46,981 nucleotides of DNA from positions 1 to 46,981 of the forward strand of contig JADCGK010000043.1 of the NCBI GenBank assembly GCA_020249045.1, in the 5' to 3' direction. The notes beneath the pieces are model-generated. The model was given only the letters and a program-made list of their open reading frames with translations, ran no database searches and had not been told where the DNA came from. The stretch is from Azospirillum sp. (GTDB lineage: Bacteria; Pseudomonadota; Alphaproteobacteria; CACIAM-22H2). Position 1 is the first letter of the stretch, and each line of letters begins with the position of its first letter. Position numbers and translations under genes: made by a program. Shown piece after piece: positions 17,311 to 25,206 of this stretch.

Positions 17311-17922
17311 ATGGAAAGCCGATCGTCTTTGTTGCCGCCCGAGCCTTTGGCCCAGCGCATTTCGCGCCTGTTCGCCTGGGCGGCGGGGGCGTGCATCCTG
17401 TTCGGGTGCGGGCTGCTCGTCTCCCTCGACGTGATCACCCGCGCCATCTTCCGCCGCGGCGTCATCGAAAGCTTCGAGATTTCCGGATACGCCTTCGCGG
17501 CGGCGGTCGGCCTGGGCATGGCGTTCGCCGTCGCGTCCAAATCCCATATCCGGGTCGATATCGCGCTCGGACTTCTGCCCCGCAAGCTCCGCGCGCCGTT
17601 CGATCTGATCGCCTCGGCGGCGCTGGCGGCGGTCGCGCTGGCGTTGGCGTGGTTCTGCTGGGGTGTCCTCGACCAGTCGATCGCCATGAACGCGAAGTCG
17701 GTTTCGACGATGCAAACCCCGATGGCGTTGCCGCAGAGCGTTTGGTTCGCCGGGCTGTTCTGGTTCGCGGCGATGTCGGTGATCGTGCCGGTGCAGGCTT
17801 TGCTGCGGTTGCTTGCGGGCGACCGGGCCGGGTTCGAGGCGCTGGTCGGCAGCCTGCGGGTGGACGAGGAGATCGAGCAGGCGGGCGTGGATTCGGACCT
17901 CGCCGGGGGCAAGCGGCCATGA
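17311..17922 (+). CDS. dctQ: TRAP transporter small permease (DctQ)
   Basis: 203 residues with four hydrophobic segments (about 22-44, 60-78, 98-118, 138-158) and the family pattern DVITRAIFRRGVIESFEISGY. It is the small membrane subunit that links the binding protein to DctM in sodium-dependent TRAP uptake. The GAGAAGGGGG/GGGGGGA stretch upstream supplies the ribosome-binding site for ATG 17311. Its stop overlaps the dctM start as ATGA. Confidence 0.9.
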   Translation: MESRSSLLPPEPLAQRISRLFAWAAGACILFGCGLLVSLDVITRAIFRRGVIESFEISGYAFAAAVGLGMAFAVASKSHIRVDIALGLLPRKLRAPFDLIASAALAAVALALAWFCWGVLDQSIAMNAKSVSTMQTPMALPQSVWFAGLFWFAAMSVIVPVQALLRLLAGDRAGFEALVGSLRVDEEIEQAGVDSDLAGGKRP

Positions 17923-19220
17923 TCGCCGTCGCCTTCGCGCTGTTGCTGATCTTCATCTGCGTCGGCTTGCCGGTCGCCGCCGCCCTCGGGCTGATGGGCT
18001 ACGTCCTCCAGGCCAAATACGCCTTCTTCCCCATGACCGGTGCGTTGGGCGAACTCGCGTGGAATTCGTCGAGCGACTTCATCCTCATCGCGTTGCCGAT
18101 GTTCGTGATGATGGGCGAATTGATGCACCGCTCGGGCATGAGCGAGAAGCTGTTCCAGGCGCTGACGCCGTGGTTCGCGCGCGTGCCGGGCCGTCTGATC
18201 CACACCAACATCGCCGCCTCCGCCGTTTTCGCGGCGACGTCCGGCTCGTCGGTCGCGACCGCCGCGACGATCGGCACGGTCGCGATCCCGAACATGGACA
18301 AAGGCGGCTACAACCGACCGCTGTTCCTGGGCTCCATCGCCGCAGGCGGTACGCTCGGGATCCTGATCCCGCCGTCGATCAACATGATTATCTACGCCGT
18401 GCTGACCGACACGTCGGTGGGCGATCTCTACGCGGCCGGGTTCATTCCGGGTTTCGTGCTGGCGGGATTGTTTTCGCTGATGGTGCTCGGCATCTGCCTG
18501 TGGCGACCGGCTTGGGGCGGTCCGGCGGTCGCCGCCGATGGGCTATGGCGCGAGCGTTTGGCGGGTCTCAAGCATCTTTTGCCGCCGCTGGGCCTGTTCT
18601 TCGTCGTCGTCGGTTCGATCTACGCCGGGTTGGCGACGGCGACGGAAGCCTCGGCGCTCGGGTTGATGGCCACGCTGGGATTGGTGTGGGCCAATGGGCA
18701 GTTGACCTTGCGCGTCGTGCTGCACGCCTTCGAAGGCACCGTGCGCGCGACCTGCATGGTGATGCTGATCGTCATCGCGGCCTTCTTCCTCAATTTCGTG
18801 ATGGTGTCGATCGGGCTCATCAAGGCGATCACCGACTCCGTGCTCGCCTTGGGTTGGCCGCCGCTCGCCATGCTGCTGGCGATCGTCGTCTTCTATCTCA
18901 TCCTCGGCTGTTTCATGGAGACGCTGTCGATGATGATCGCGACGACGCCGGTCGTCGTGCCGGTGCTGGTCGCCCTCGGCTACGATCCGGTGTGGTGGGG
19001 CATCGTTTTCGTCATTCTGATGGAGGCGGCGCTGATCACCCCGCCCGTGGGGCTCAATCTTTACGTCGTTCAGGCGGTGCGCGGACGCGGCGCGTTCGGA
19101 GAATTGTGCGCGGGCGCCTTGCCGTTCGTCGCGGCGATGATCGTCATGATCGGCATTCTGATCGCGTTTCCGGATCTGGCGCTTTGGCTGCCCCGGCAGT
19201 TGAAGGCCGTCGCCGGCTGA
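17919..19220 (+). CDS. dctM: TRAP transporter large permease (DctM)
   Basis: 433 residues, strongly hydrophobic throughout with about 12 membrane segments. Family blocks include FILIALPMFVMMGELMHRSG, ATSGSSVATAATIGTVAIP, GGTLGILIPPSINMIIYAVL and EAALITPPVGLNLYV. It forms the transport channel with DctQ and uses an ion gradient. Translationally coupled to dctQ by a 4-base overlap; the binding protein gene follows after 35 bases. Substrate is set by DctP and is not known. Confidence 0.92.
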   Translation: MIAVAFALLLIFICVGLPVAAALGLMGYVLQAKYAFFPMTGALGELAWNSSSDFILIALPMFVMMGELMHRSGMSEKLFQALTPWFARVPGRLIHTNIAASAVFAATSGSSVATAATIGTVAIPNMDKGGYNRPLFLGSIAAGGTLGILIPPSINMIIYAVLTDTSVGDLYAAGFIPGFVLAGLFSLMVLGICLWRPAWGGPAVAADGLWRERLAGLKHLLPPLGLFFVVVGSIYAGLATATEASALGLMATLGLVWANGQLTLRVVLHAFEGTVRATCMVMLIVIAAFFLNFVMVSIGLIKAITDSVLALGWPPLAMLLAIVVFYLILGCFMETLSMMIATTPVVVPVLVALGYDPVWWGIVFVILMEAALITPPVGLNLYVVQAVRGRGAFGELCAGALPFVAAMIVMIGILIAFPDLALWLPRQLKAVAG

Positions 19221-19255
19221 ATCCGTTCCAACGACAACCAGGGAGTCCTTCGATC

Positions 19256-20311
19256 ATGCGCAAAACCCTTCTCGCCGCGGCGGTGCTCGCCGCGATGGCC
19301 CATGCCGGCGCGTCGTCGCCGACCTCGGCCCAGCCGCTGCCGCCGACCACGTTCAACGTCGTCGGCAGCATCGGGAATCTGTCGATGTACACGGCGCGCG
19401 AAGTGCCGTTCTGGAATGAAACGCTGCCGGCCGCCTCGGGCGGGGCAATCCGCGCACAAGTGAAGCCGTTCACCGAACTCGGTTTCCGGGGGCCGGAGAT
19501 TTTCCGCCTCGTATCCAACGGCACGCTGCAATTCGCCACCACGGTGCTGAACTACAACTCCGGCGAAGTGCCGATGAACGAAGCCGCCGATCTCGTCGGC
19601 CTCGTCGGGTCGGTCGAGGAGTTGCAGCGCGTCGTCAACGTGTTCCGCCCGCAATTCTCGGCGTTTCTCGAGCAACGCTACGGCCTGAAGCTGCTCGGCT
19701 TCGGGTCCTATCAGGCCCAGGTCATCTATTGCCGCGACGCCTTCACGCAGATTTCCGATCTGCGCGGACGCAAAGTGCGCGCTTCGGGCGCTTCGCAGCA
19801 GGCCTTCGTCCAGCATATCGGCGGCTCGCCGATCAACATGGCGTTCGCCGAAGTCCAGCCCGCGCTGGCCAACGGCGTCGTCGATTGCGCGATCACGGGC
19901 GCTTTGTCGGGGTATCGCTCGCGTTGGCACGAGGCGGCGCGCTTCATCTCGCCGATGCCGATCAATTTCGGCCTTGCGGCCCAGCTCGCCAATTTGCGCT
20001 GGTGGAACTCGCTCGATCCGCGCGTGCGCGCGCTGATGGAGGTCGAACTGCGCAAGCTCGAGGAATCGATCTTCGATCAGGCGAAGACCGAAACCCAGAC
20101 GGGTCTGAACTGCAACACCGGTACGGGCCCGTGCCCGGAAGGCGCGCCCGCCTCGATGCGCTTGGTCGCGGTCACGCCGGCCGACGAAGCCTTGCGCAAG
20201 GACGCGCTGCAGAAGGCGATTCTGCCCAGCTTCGCCCAGCGTTGCGGGGCCGAGTGCGTCGCGACCTGGAACCAGACCATCGGTCAGGCGCTGTCGATCC
20301 GCATCCAGTAA
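19256..20311 (+). CDS. dctP: TRAP substrate-binding protein (DctP family)
   Basis: 351 residues with a Sec signal peptide (MRKTLLAAAVLAAMAHAGA, cleavage likely near SAQP at about 27). The family hallmark is visible: ISDLRGRKVRASGASQQAFV (about 160-180), where the Arg salt-bridges a carboxylate ligand, and FAEVQPALANGVVDCAITG. It also has four cysteines in the C-terminal half, probably two disulfides (CNTGTGPC and CGAEC). It binds an organic anion in the periplasm for DctQM. A strong hairpin follows the stop, so this ends the transcription unit before sox. Confidence 0.9.
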   Translation: MRKTLLAAAVLAAMAHAGASSPTSAQPLPPTTFNVVGSIGNLSMYTAREVPFWNETLPAASGGAIRAQVKPFTELGFRGPEIFRLVSNGTLQFATTVLNYNSGEVPMNEAADLVGLVGSVEELQRVVNVFRPQFSAFLEQRYGLKLLGFGSYQAQVIYCRDAFTQISDLRGRKVRASGASQQAFVQHIGGSPINMAFAEVQPALANGVVDCAITGALSGYRSRWHEAARFISPMPINFGLAAQLANLRWWNSLDPRVRALMEVELRKLEESIFDQAKTETQTGLNCNTGTGPCPEGAPASMRLVAVTPADEALRKDALQKAILPSFAQRCGAECVATWNQTIGQALSIRIQ

Positions 20312-20330
20312 GGCCAGCCGGCGTATCGCA

Positions 20331-20361
20331 AGGGGCGGCGGCGTGCGAAGCCGCCGCCCTT
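20331..20361 (+). terminator. Hairpin terminator after dctP
   Basis: A perfect 10-base stem GGGCGGCGGC (20333-20342) and GCCGCCGCCC (20350-20359) closes a 7-base loop, with G-U and A-T pairs extending it. The run of T after it is weak (TTCGCATTT), so termination may be partial. It separates the TRAP operon from the sox operon. Confidence 0.65.
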
Positions 20362-20424
20362 CGCATTTGCGAGATGGAATCTTCGGTGGGCCTCAAAAAA
20401 ATCTAAAGACCCCGTTCGAATTTC

Positions 20425-20452
20425 TTGAACTCGTGCATTAGAACATGCTAAT
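20425..20452 (+). promoter_or_regulatory. Proposed sox promoter
   Basis: -35 TTGAAC (20425-20430), 16-base spacer, -10 GCTAAT (20447-20452). Transcription would start near 20459, only about 5 bases before the soxC ATG, which has no clear Shine-Dalgarno sequence. A nearly leaderless sox message is therefore possible; another promoter further upstream (20362-20424) is the alternative. Confidence 0.4.
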
Positions 20453-20456
20453 GCAC
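20433..20456. promoter_or_regulatory. Palindrome at the sox promoter
   Basis: GTGCATTAG (20433-20441) and CTAATGCAC (20448-20456) are perfect 9-base inverted repeats around AACATG, ending 8 bases before the soxC start. The size and position fit a dimeric repressor site (ArsR-, MarR- or GntR-type). No SoxR gene lies in the window. Confidence 0.65.
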
Positions 20457-20464
20457 AAATCGGG

Positions 20465-21817
20465 ATGGAAACGAACGACGACTTGACGGCACGCGGCGCT
20501 TTGCGCCCCGCGCCCGAGAATTTTCTCACGCCTTCACAAATCGCCGAGGTGTCCAAAGGACGCCGCGATTTCCTGCGCGCGGCATTCGCGGCCGCGGGCG
20601 CTGTTGCGGCGGCACCCGCCGCCCTGGCCCAAGGTGCGGGCGATCCGGATATCCTCGAGCCCTTGCCGTGGGCCACGTCGCTTGGCAAGCCGGTGGCCGC
20701 CCTGCCTTACGGCCAGCCCTCGCGCTACGAACGCGGTTTGCAGCGCCGCCAATCGCCGGGCCTGACGCAGACCGATGCGGCCAGCGTTTCCTTCACGCCG
20801 TTGCAGGGCACCTTCGGCATCGTGACGCCGTCGGGGCTGCATTTCGAACGCCATCACCAAGGTTGGTACGACATCGATCCGCGGCGGCATCGGTTCATGA
20901 TCAACGGCGGCGCGCCGGGCATGATCCGCACGCCGAAGGTTTTCACGCTCGACGACATCATGCGCCTGCCGTCGGTTTCGCGGTTCCATTTCATCGAGTG
21001 CGGCGCCAACACCGGCATGGAGTGGGGCAACGCCGCCGTCCCGACGGTCCAGTACACGCATGGCATGCTGGCATGCTCGGAATTCACCGGCGTGCCGCTG
21101 CGCGTTCTGCTCGAGGAATGCGGCGCCGACTTCGCGAAGGGCAAGTTCGTGCTGGCCGAGGGGGCCGATGGCTCGTCCATGACGCGCACGATCCCGATCG
21201 ATTCGGTGCTGTCGGGCGAGGTTCTGGTCGCCTACGGCCAGAACGGCGAAATGCTCCGCCCCGAGAACGGCTATCCACTGCGTTTGGTCGTGCCGGGCGT
21301 GCAGGGCGTGTCGTGGGTCAAATGGCTGCGGCGCTGCGAACTCGGCGACAAACCCTACGGAACCAAGGACGAAACGATCCACTACGTGGATCTGCTGCCC
21401 GACGGCACGCATCGGCAATACACGTCGATCCAGGAAGTGAAATCGGTCATCACCACACCCTCGGGCGGTCAGAAGCTGCTCGCACGCGGCTTCTACACGA
21501 TCTCGGGCCTCGCCTGGTCGGGCCGCGGGCGGATCCGCCGCGTCGACGTCTCCACGGACGGCGGCCGCAACTGGGTCCAGGCCCAACTGCAAGGACCGGT
21601 GATGGCCAAATGCCTCACACGATTCAGCGCGCCTTGGGTTTGGCGCGGCGAGACGGCGCTGTTGCAGGCCCGCGCAACGGATGAAACGGGCCATGTGCAG
21701 CCGACCTATGGCCGGATGCGCGAAGTGCGCGGCACGCGCTCGATCTACCACAACAACTCGATCCAGACGTGGCGCGTGGCGGCGAGCGGCGAGGTGGACA
21801 ATGTCCAAGTTCTTTAG
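20465..21817 (+). CDS. soxC: Sulfane dehydrogenase subunit SoxC (molybdenum)
   Basis: 450 residues. A twin-arginine signal (KGRRDFLRAAF, about 31-41) is followed by an Ala-rich core ending AALAQG, giving Tat export with the molybdenum cofactor. The sulfite-oxidase fold carries the Mo-ligand Cys179 in FHFIECGANTGMEW, then a C-terminal dimerisation domain (RRVDVSTDGGRNWVQA). With SoxD it oxidises the sulfane sulfur bound to SoxY in the periplasm, releasing six electrons. Start 20465 gives a short cytosolic lead of about 30 residues before the Tat motif; no ribosome-binding site is obvious. soxD starts 17 bases inside its 3' end. Confidence 0.95.
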   Translation: METNDDLTARGALRPAPENFLTPSQIAEVSKGRRDFLRAAFAAAGAVAAAPAALAQGAGDPDILEPLPWATSLGKPVAALPYGQPSRYERGLQRRQSPGLTQTDAASVSFTPLQGTFGIVTPSGLHFERHHQGWYDIDPRRHRFMINGGAPGMIRTPKVFTLDDIMRLPSVSRFHFIECGANTGMEWGNAAVPTVQYTHGMLACSEFTGVPLRVLLEECGADFAKGKFVLAEGADGSSMTRTIPIDSVLSGEVLVAYGQNGEMLRPENGYPLRLVVPGVQGVSWVKWLRRCELGDKPYGTKDETIHYVDLLPDGTHRQYTSIQEVKSVITTPSGGQKLLARGFYTISGLAWSGRGRIRRVDVSTDGGRNWVQAQLQGPVMAKCLTRFSAPWVWRGETALLQARATDETGHVQPTYGRMREVRGTRSIYHNNSIQTWRVAASGEVDNVQVL

Positions 21818-22829
21818 CGCCCTCCTCGCGCTGCTGATCGCCGGCGGCGCCTACGCCCAGGAGCGCTTCCCCGGGATCGGCCGGCCCGCCACGCGCGCCG
21901 AGGTCCAAGCGTGGGACATCGACGTGCGCCCCGATTTCCAAGGCTTGCCGCGCGGCAAGGGCACGGTCGCGCAAGGCGAGGAGATTTGGGAGGCCAAATG
22001 CGCCTCCTGCCACGGCACGTTCGGCGAGGCGAACCACACATTCTCCCCGATCGTCGGCGGAACGACCGCGCGCGACATGGAGACCGGCCGCGTGGCCAAT
22101 CTGCGCCGTCAGGACTATCCGCAGCGCACCACCTTCATGAAGGCGCCGTCCGTCGCGACGCTTTACGACTACATTCGCCGCGCGATGCCGTGGACCAATC
22201 CGAAGTCGCTGTCCGACGATGAGGTCTACGCCGTTCTGGCCTATATGCTGAATCTTGCGGACATCGTCCCGGCGGAATTCGAGTTGAACGAGCGCACGAT
22301 CCGCGACGTGCAAAACCGCATGCCCAACCGCAACGGCATGACGACCGACCATGCGATGTGGCCGGGGCGCGGCTTCGGCACCGAACGCAACAAGCCGGAC
22401 ACCCGCGGACCGGCCTGCATGACCGATTGCCGGCTGGAGGCGCGCATCGCCTCGAGCCTGCCCGACCACGCGCGCAACGCGCACGGCAACCTTCTGCTTC
22501 AGAACCGCGTTATCGGCCCGGTGCGCGGCGTGCCGACCGCCCCCGGCGATTTCGACTTCGACGACGCGGAGACCGGCCCGATGCTGCTCGCGCGCGAATC
22601 GGGCTGCCTTGCCTGCCACGGCGTCGCGCAGAAAATCGTGGGTCCCGGCTTCGCGGAAGTCGCGCTAAGATACCGCAATCAGGATGTCGCCGAAGCCCTC
22701 GCCGGGCGCGTGCGGCAGGGCGCGCAAGGCGTGTGGGGGAATGTGCCCATGCCCCCGCAGCCGGATCTGAAGGACGACGAAATTCGCGCGCTGGTCGGCT
22801 GGATTCTGGCCGGCGCGCCGGAGAAGTGA
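21801..22829 (+). CDS. soxD: Diheme cytochrome c SoxD
   Basis: 342 residues with a Sec signal peptide (MSKFFSALLALLIAGGAYAQ). Two haem-binding motifs are visible, CASCH at 67-71 and CLACH at 269-273, in separate N- and C-terminal cytochrome domains; a CMTDC pair at 206-210 could form a disulfide. It is the electron-accepting partner of SoxC in the Sox(CD)2 complex. The start overlaps the soxC end by 17 bases, so the pair is translationally coupled. Confidence 0.93.
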   Translation: MSKFFSALLALLIAGGAYAQERFPGIGRPATRAEVQAWDIDVRPDFQGLPRGKGTVAQGEEIWEAKCASCHGTFGEANHTFSPIVGGTTARDMETGRVANLRRQDYPQRTTFMKAPSVATLYDYIRRAMPWTNPKSLSDDEVYAVLAYMLNLADIVPAEFELNERTIRDVQNRMPNRNGMTTDHAMWPGRGFGTERNKPDTRGPACMTDCRLEARIASSLPDHARNAHGNLLLQNRVIGPVRGVPTAPGDFDFDDAETGPMLLARESGCLACHGVAQKIVGPGFAEVALRYRNQDVAEALAGRVRQGAQGVWGNVPMPPQPDLKDDEIRALVGWILAGAPEK

Positions 22830-22832
22830 ACG

Positions 22833-22853
22833 GCCCGAATCCCGCGTTCGGGC
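22833..22853 (+). terminator. Intercistronic hairpin soxD-soxY
   Basis: GCCCGAA (22833-22839) and TTCGGGC (22847-22853) form a perfect 7-base stem with a 7-base loop in the 45-base gap, just ahead of the strong GGAGGAGGAAGG site of soxY. There is no T-run, so it is more likely an mRNA processing or stability element than a full terminator. Confidence 0.5.
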
Positions 22854-22874
22854 GATGGAGGAGGAAGGAACCGC

Positions 22875-23339
22875 ATGAAGACCGTCGATAACACCCGCCG
22901 CCGCGTCGTGCAGACCGGCGGTGCGCTTGCGGCCTTCGCCGCCGCCGGCCTGCTGCCCACGGACGCGCTCGCCGCGTGGAACCAGGCCGCGTTCGAGGGC
23001 AAGAACATCCCCGACACGCTCAAGGCCCTAAATCTCGACAACCCGACGCCGTCGGGCGATCTGCAGATCGTCGCCTCGGACATCGCCGAAAACGGCGCCG
23101 TGGTGCCGATCCAGATCGTCAGCCGCATCCCCAACACGACGCGGATCGCGCTGATGGTCGAGAAGAACCCGAACATGCTCGCCGCGGTCTTCGACGTGCC
23201 CGAAGGCATGCTGCCGGACGTCGCCACGCGCATCCGGATGCAGCAGACGTCGAATATCGTCGCGGTCGCGGTCGCGGGCGGCAAGGTGCATACCGTCACG
23301 CGCGAAATCAAAGTCACGCTCGGCGGCTGCGGCGGCTGA
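22875..23339 (+). CDS. soxY: Thiosulfate carrier subunit SoxY
   Basis: 154 residues. A twin-arginine-type leader (TRRRVVQTGGALAAFAAAGLL) precedes an immunoglobulin-like domain that ends in GGCGG, with Cys152 as the swinging arm to which sulfur intermediates are covalently attached. It works as a heterodimer with SoxZ in the periplasm and is visited by SoxAX, SoxB and Sox(CD)2. A very strong purine-rich ribosome-binding site (GGAGGAGGAAGG) suggests high expression. soxZ follows after 21 bases. Confidence 0.95.
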   Translation: MKTVDNTRRRVVQTGGALAAFAAAGLLPTDALAAWNQAAFEGKNIPDTLKALNLDNPTPSGDLQIVASDIAENGAVVPIQIVSRIPNTTRIALMVEKNPNMLAAVFDVPEGMLPDVATRIRMQQTSNIVAVAVAGGKVHTVTREIKVTLGGCGG

Positions 23340-23360
23340 GGCGGGAAAGGGAGAACGATC

Positions 23361-23669
23361 ATGACCAGCCCGATGCGAATCCGCGCCAACGTGCGCGACG
23401 GCGTCGTCGACGTCCGCGTCCTGATGGCCCACGAAATGGAAACCGGCCAGCGCGTCGAAAACGGCCGCCCGGTTCCCGCTTGGTTCATCAACGAGGTCGT
23501 CGCGACCCACAACGGCAAAACCGTGATGACCGCCCAATGGGGCCCGGCCGTCTCGAAGAATCCCTACCTGCAGTTCCGCTTCCGCGGCGGTGCAGCGGGC
23601 GAGAAGATCGCCATCAAGTGGACCGACAATCGCGGCGAATCGCGCACCGACGAAGCGACGATCGCCTGA
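23361..23669 (+). CDS. soxZ: Sulfur carrier partner SoxZ
   Basis: 102 residues, no signal peptide, as usual for SoxZ, which is co-exported with SoxY by hitch-hiking on its Tat signal. Characteristic blocks are VLMAHEMETGQR, FINEVVATHNGK and NPYLQFRFRGG. It scaffolds SoxY in the carrier heterodimer. A GGGAGA site lies upstream. A long GC hairpin follows, separating the YZ carrier from soxAXB. Confidence 0.95.
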   Translation: MTSPMRIRANVRDGVVDVRVLMAHEMETGQRVENGRPVPAWFINEVVATHNGKTVMTAQWGPAVSKNPYLQFRFRGGAAGEKIAIKWTDNRGESRTDEATIA

Positions 23670-23683
23670 GCACAGAAGACCGG

Positions 23684-23722
23684 CGCGGCGGCCGCTTGCG
23701 GCCGCCGCGGTCGGCGTGTTTT
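23684..23722 (+). terminator. Strong hairpin between soxZ and soxA
   Basis: A 12-base perfect stem (23684-23695 and 23698-23709, pattern CGCGGCGGCCGC) around TT, followed by GTCGGCGTGTTTTC. The T-run is 10 bases after the stem, so this would terminate only part of the transcripts or stabilise the upstream soxYZ message. Confidence 0.6.
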
Positions 23723-23738
23723 CGAAGGGGGGAATGCG

Positions 23739-24551
23739 ATGAAACGCCGTTGGTATGGCGCGGCCGCCGCCGTTTTGGCGCTGGCTTTCGGGGGCGGGTT
23801 GACCGCGCAGACGCAAGAGGAAACCCAACGCGGCATCGAGGCCTATCGCCAGGCGCTGCAGCAGGGCAACCCGGCCGAATTGTTCGAGGCGCAGGGCGAG
23901 GAACTGTGGAAGAAGCCCATGGGTCCGAGAAACGGCACGCTCGAGCAATGCGATCTCGGCGTGGGGCCCGGCAAGGTCGCGGGCGCCTACGCCCGACTGC
24001 CGCGCTATTTCGCCGACACCGACAAGGTCCAGGATCTCGAAAGCCGTCTGCTCACCTGCATGGAGCGCTATTGGGGCATCGACGTCCAACCGGTGATCGA
24101 CGCGGCCTACACGGCCCCCGCCAAACGCGAAATCATCGCGTTGACGACCTACGTTTCGGGCGAATCGAAGGATGTGGTCGTCGATGTGCGTCCCACCCAT
24201 CCCAAGGAACGCGCCGCCTTCGAACTCGGCAAGCGCATGTTCTTCTTCCAAGGCGGGTCGCACGATTTCTCCTGCGCCACCTGCCATAGCGAGGACGGCA
24301 AGCGCATCCGCTTGCAGGATCTTCCCAACATCACCGAGCGCAAGGGTTCGGCGCTGGGTTGGGGCAGCTGGCCGGCCTATCGGGTGAGTGCGGGCCAAAT
24401 GTGGACGATGCAGTGGCGCATCCAGGATTGCTTCCGCCAGATGCGCTTCCCCGAACCGATCTACACCTCCGAAGCGACGATCGCGTTGTCGGTCTACATG
24501 GCCGCGACGGCGAGCGGCGAGACGATGCGTACCCCCGGGATCAAGCGCTGA
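23739..24551 (+). CDS. soxA: Cytochrome c SoxA (single-haem type)
   Basis: 270 residues with a Sec signal peptide (core AAAAVLALAFGGG). Only one CXXCH is present, CATCH at 179-183, with Cys231 in RIQDCFRQMR as the expected axial cysteine (persulfide) ligand. The position of the N-terminal haem of diheme SoxA is instead occupied by Cys71 and Cys107, which form a disulfide in monohaem members. With SoxX it joins thiosulfate to the SoxY cysteine. soxX starts 11 bases after its stop. Confidence 0.94.
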   Translation: MKRRWYGAAAAVLALAFGGGLTAQTQEETQRGIEAYRQALQQGNPAELFEAQGEELWKKPMGPRNGTLEQCDLGVGPGKVAGAYARLPRYFADTDKVQDLESRLLTCMERYWGIDVQPVIDAAYTAPAKREIIALTTYVSGESKDVVVDVRPTHPKERAAFELGKRMFFFQGGSHDFSCATCHSEDGKRIRLQDLPNITERKGSALGWGSWPAYRVSAGQMWTMQWRIQDCFRQMRFPEPIYTSEATIALSVYMAATASGETMRTPGIKR

Positions 24552-24562
24552 GGAGAAGCCCC

Positions 24563-25201
24563 ATGAAGAAACCCATCCTCGCCGCCGTCGCCGCGACCGC
24601 CTTCCTCGCGTTCGCCGCACCCGCCACCGCGCAAACCGCATGGGGCCCCGGAGCCGACGACGCCGCGTTCCAAGCCATGCTCCGCGCGAGTTTCCGCGAA
24701 CGGCCGGGTGCGCCGCTCACCCGACTTGAACAGGACCCCGTGCAGGCTTTCTGTTCGGACCCCGCAGCATCCCAGTCGCGCGCGGCGGCGGCCACTGCGG
24801 AACGTCTGGAACGCGAGAATTTCGCCGCTGTGAAATTCCCCGCCGACGGCCAGTTTCTCGGCGATTGGCGCCGGGGCGAAGCGATCGCGCAATCGGGCCG
24901 AGGCCTGACCTGGACCGACGGAGCGAACCAAGCGAACGGCGGCAATTGCTACAATTGCCATCAGATCTCCGAAGCCGAGATTTCCTTCGGCACGATCGGG
25001 CCGAGTCTGCTGGGCTACGGCAAGCTGCGCGGCAATACGCCCGAAGTGCAGCGCACGACGTGGGCGAAGATCTGGAACTCCAAATCCAGCAACGCGTGCT
25101 CGAACATGCCGCGCGCGGGTCACATGGGCATTCTGACCGAGGCGCAGATCAAGGACATCATGGCGTTGCTGCTCGATCCGCAGTCGCCGGTGAACAAGTA
25201 A
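24563..25201 (+). CDS. soxX: Cytochrome c SoxX
   Basis: 212 residues with a Sec signal (MKKPILAAVAATAFLAFAAPATAQ). Haem motif CYNCH is at 129-133 and the distal methionine is probably Met182 in NMPRAGH. The N-terminal extension of about 90 residues before the cytochrome domain makes it longer than the smallest SoxX proteins. It takes electrons from SoxA during thiosulfate conjugation. An AGGAG site lies 7 bases upstream of ATG 24563. Confidence 0.94.
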   Translation: MKKPILAAVAATAFLAFAAPATAQTAWGPGADDAAFQAMLRASFRERPGAPLTRLEQDPVQAFCSDPAASQSRAAAATAERLERENFAAVKFPADGQFLGDWRRGEAIAQSGRGLTWTDGANQANGGNCYNCHQISEAEISFGTIGPSLLGYGKLRGNTPEVQRTTWAKIWNSKSSNACSNMPRAGHMGILTEAQIKDIMALLLDPQSPVNK

Positions 25202-25206
25202 CCGCC

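Noticed and set aside
23028-24641. 537-residue minus-strand ORF opposite soxYZA
   Set aside because: Antisense to three well-defined sox genes, with basic low-complexity composition.
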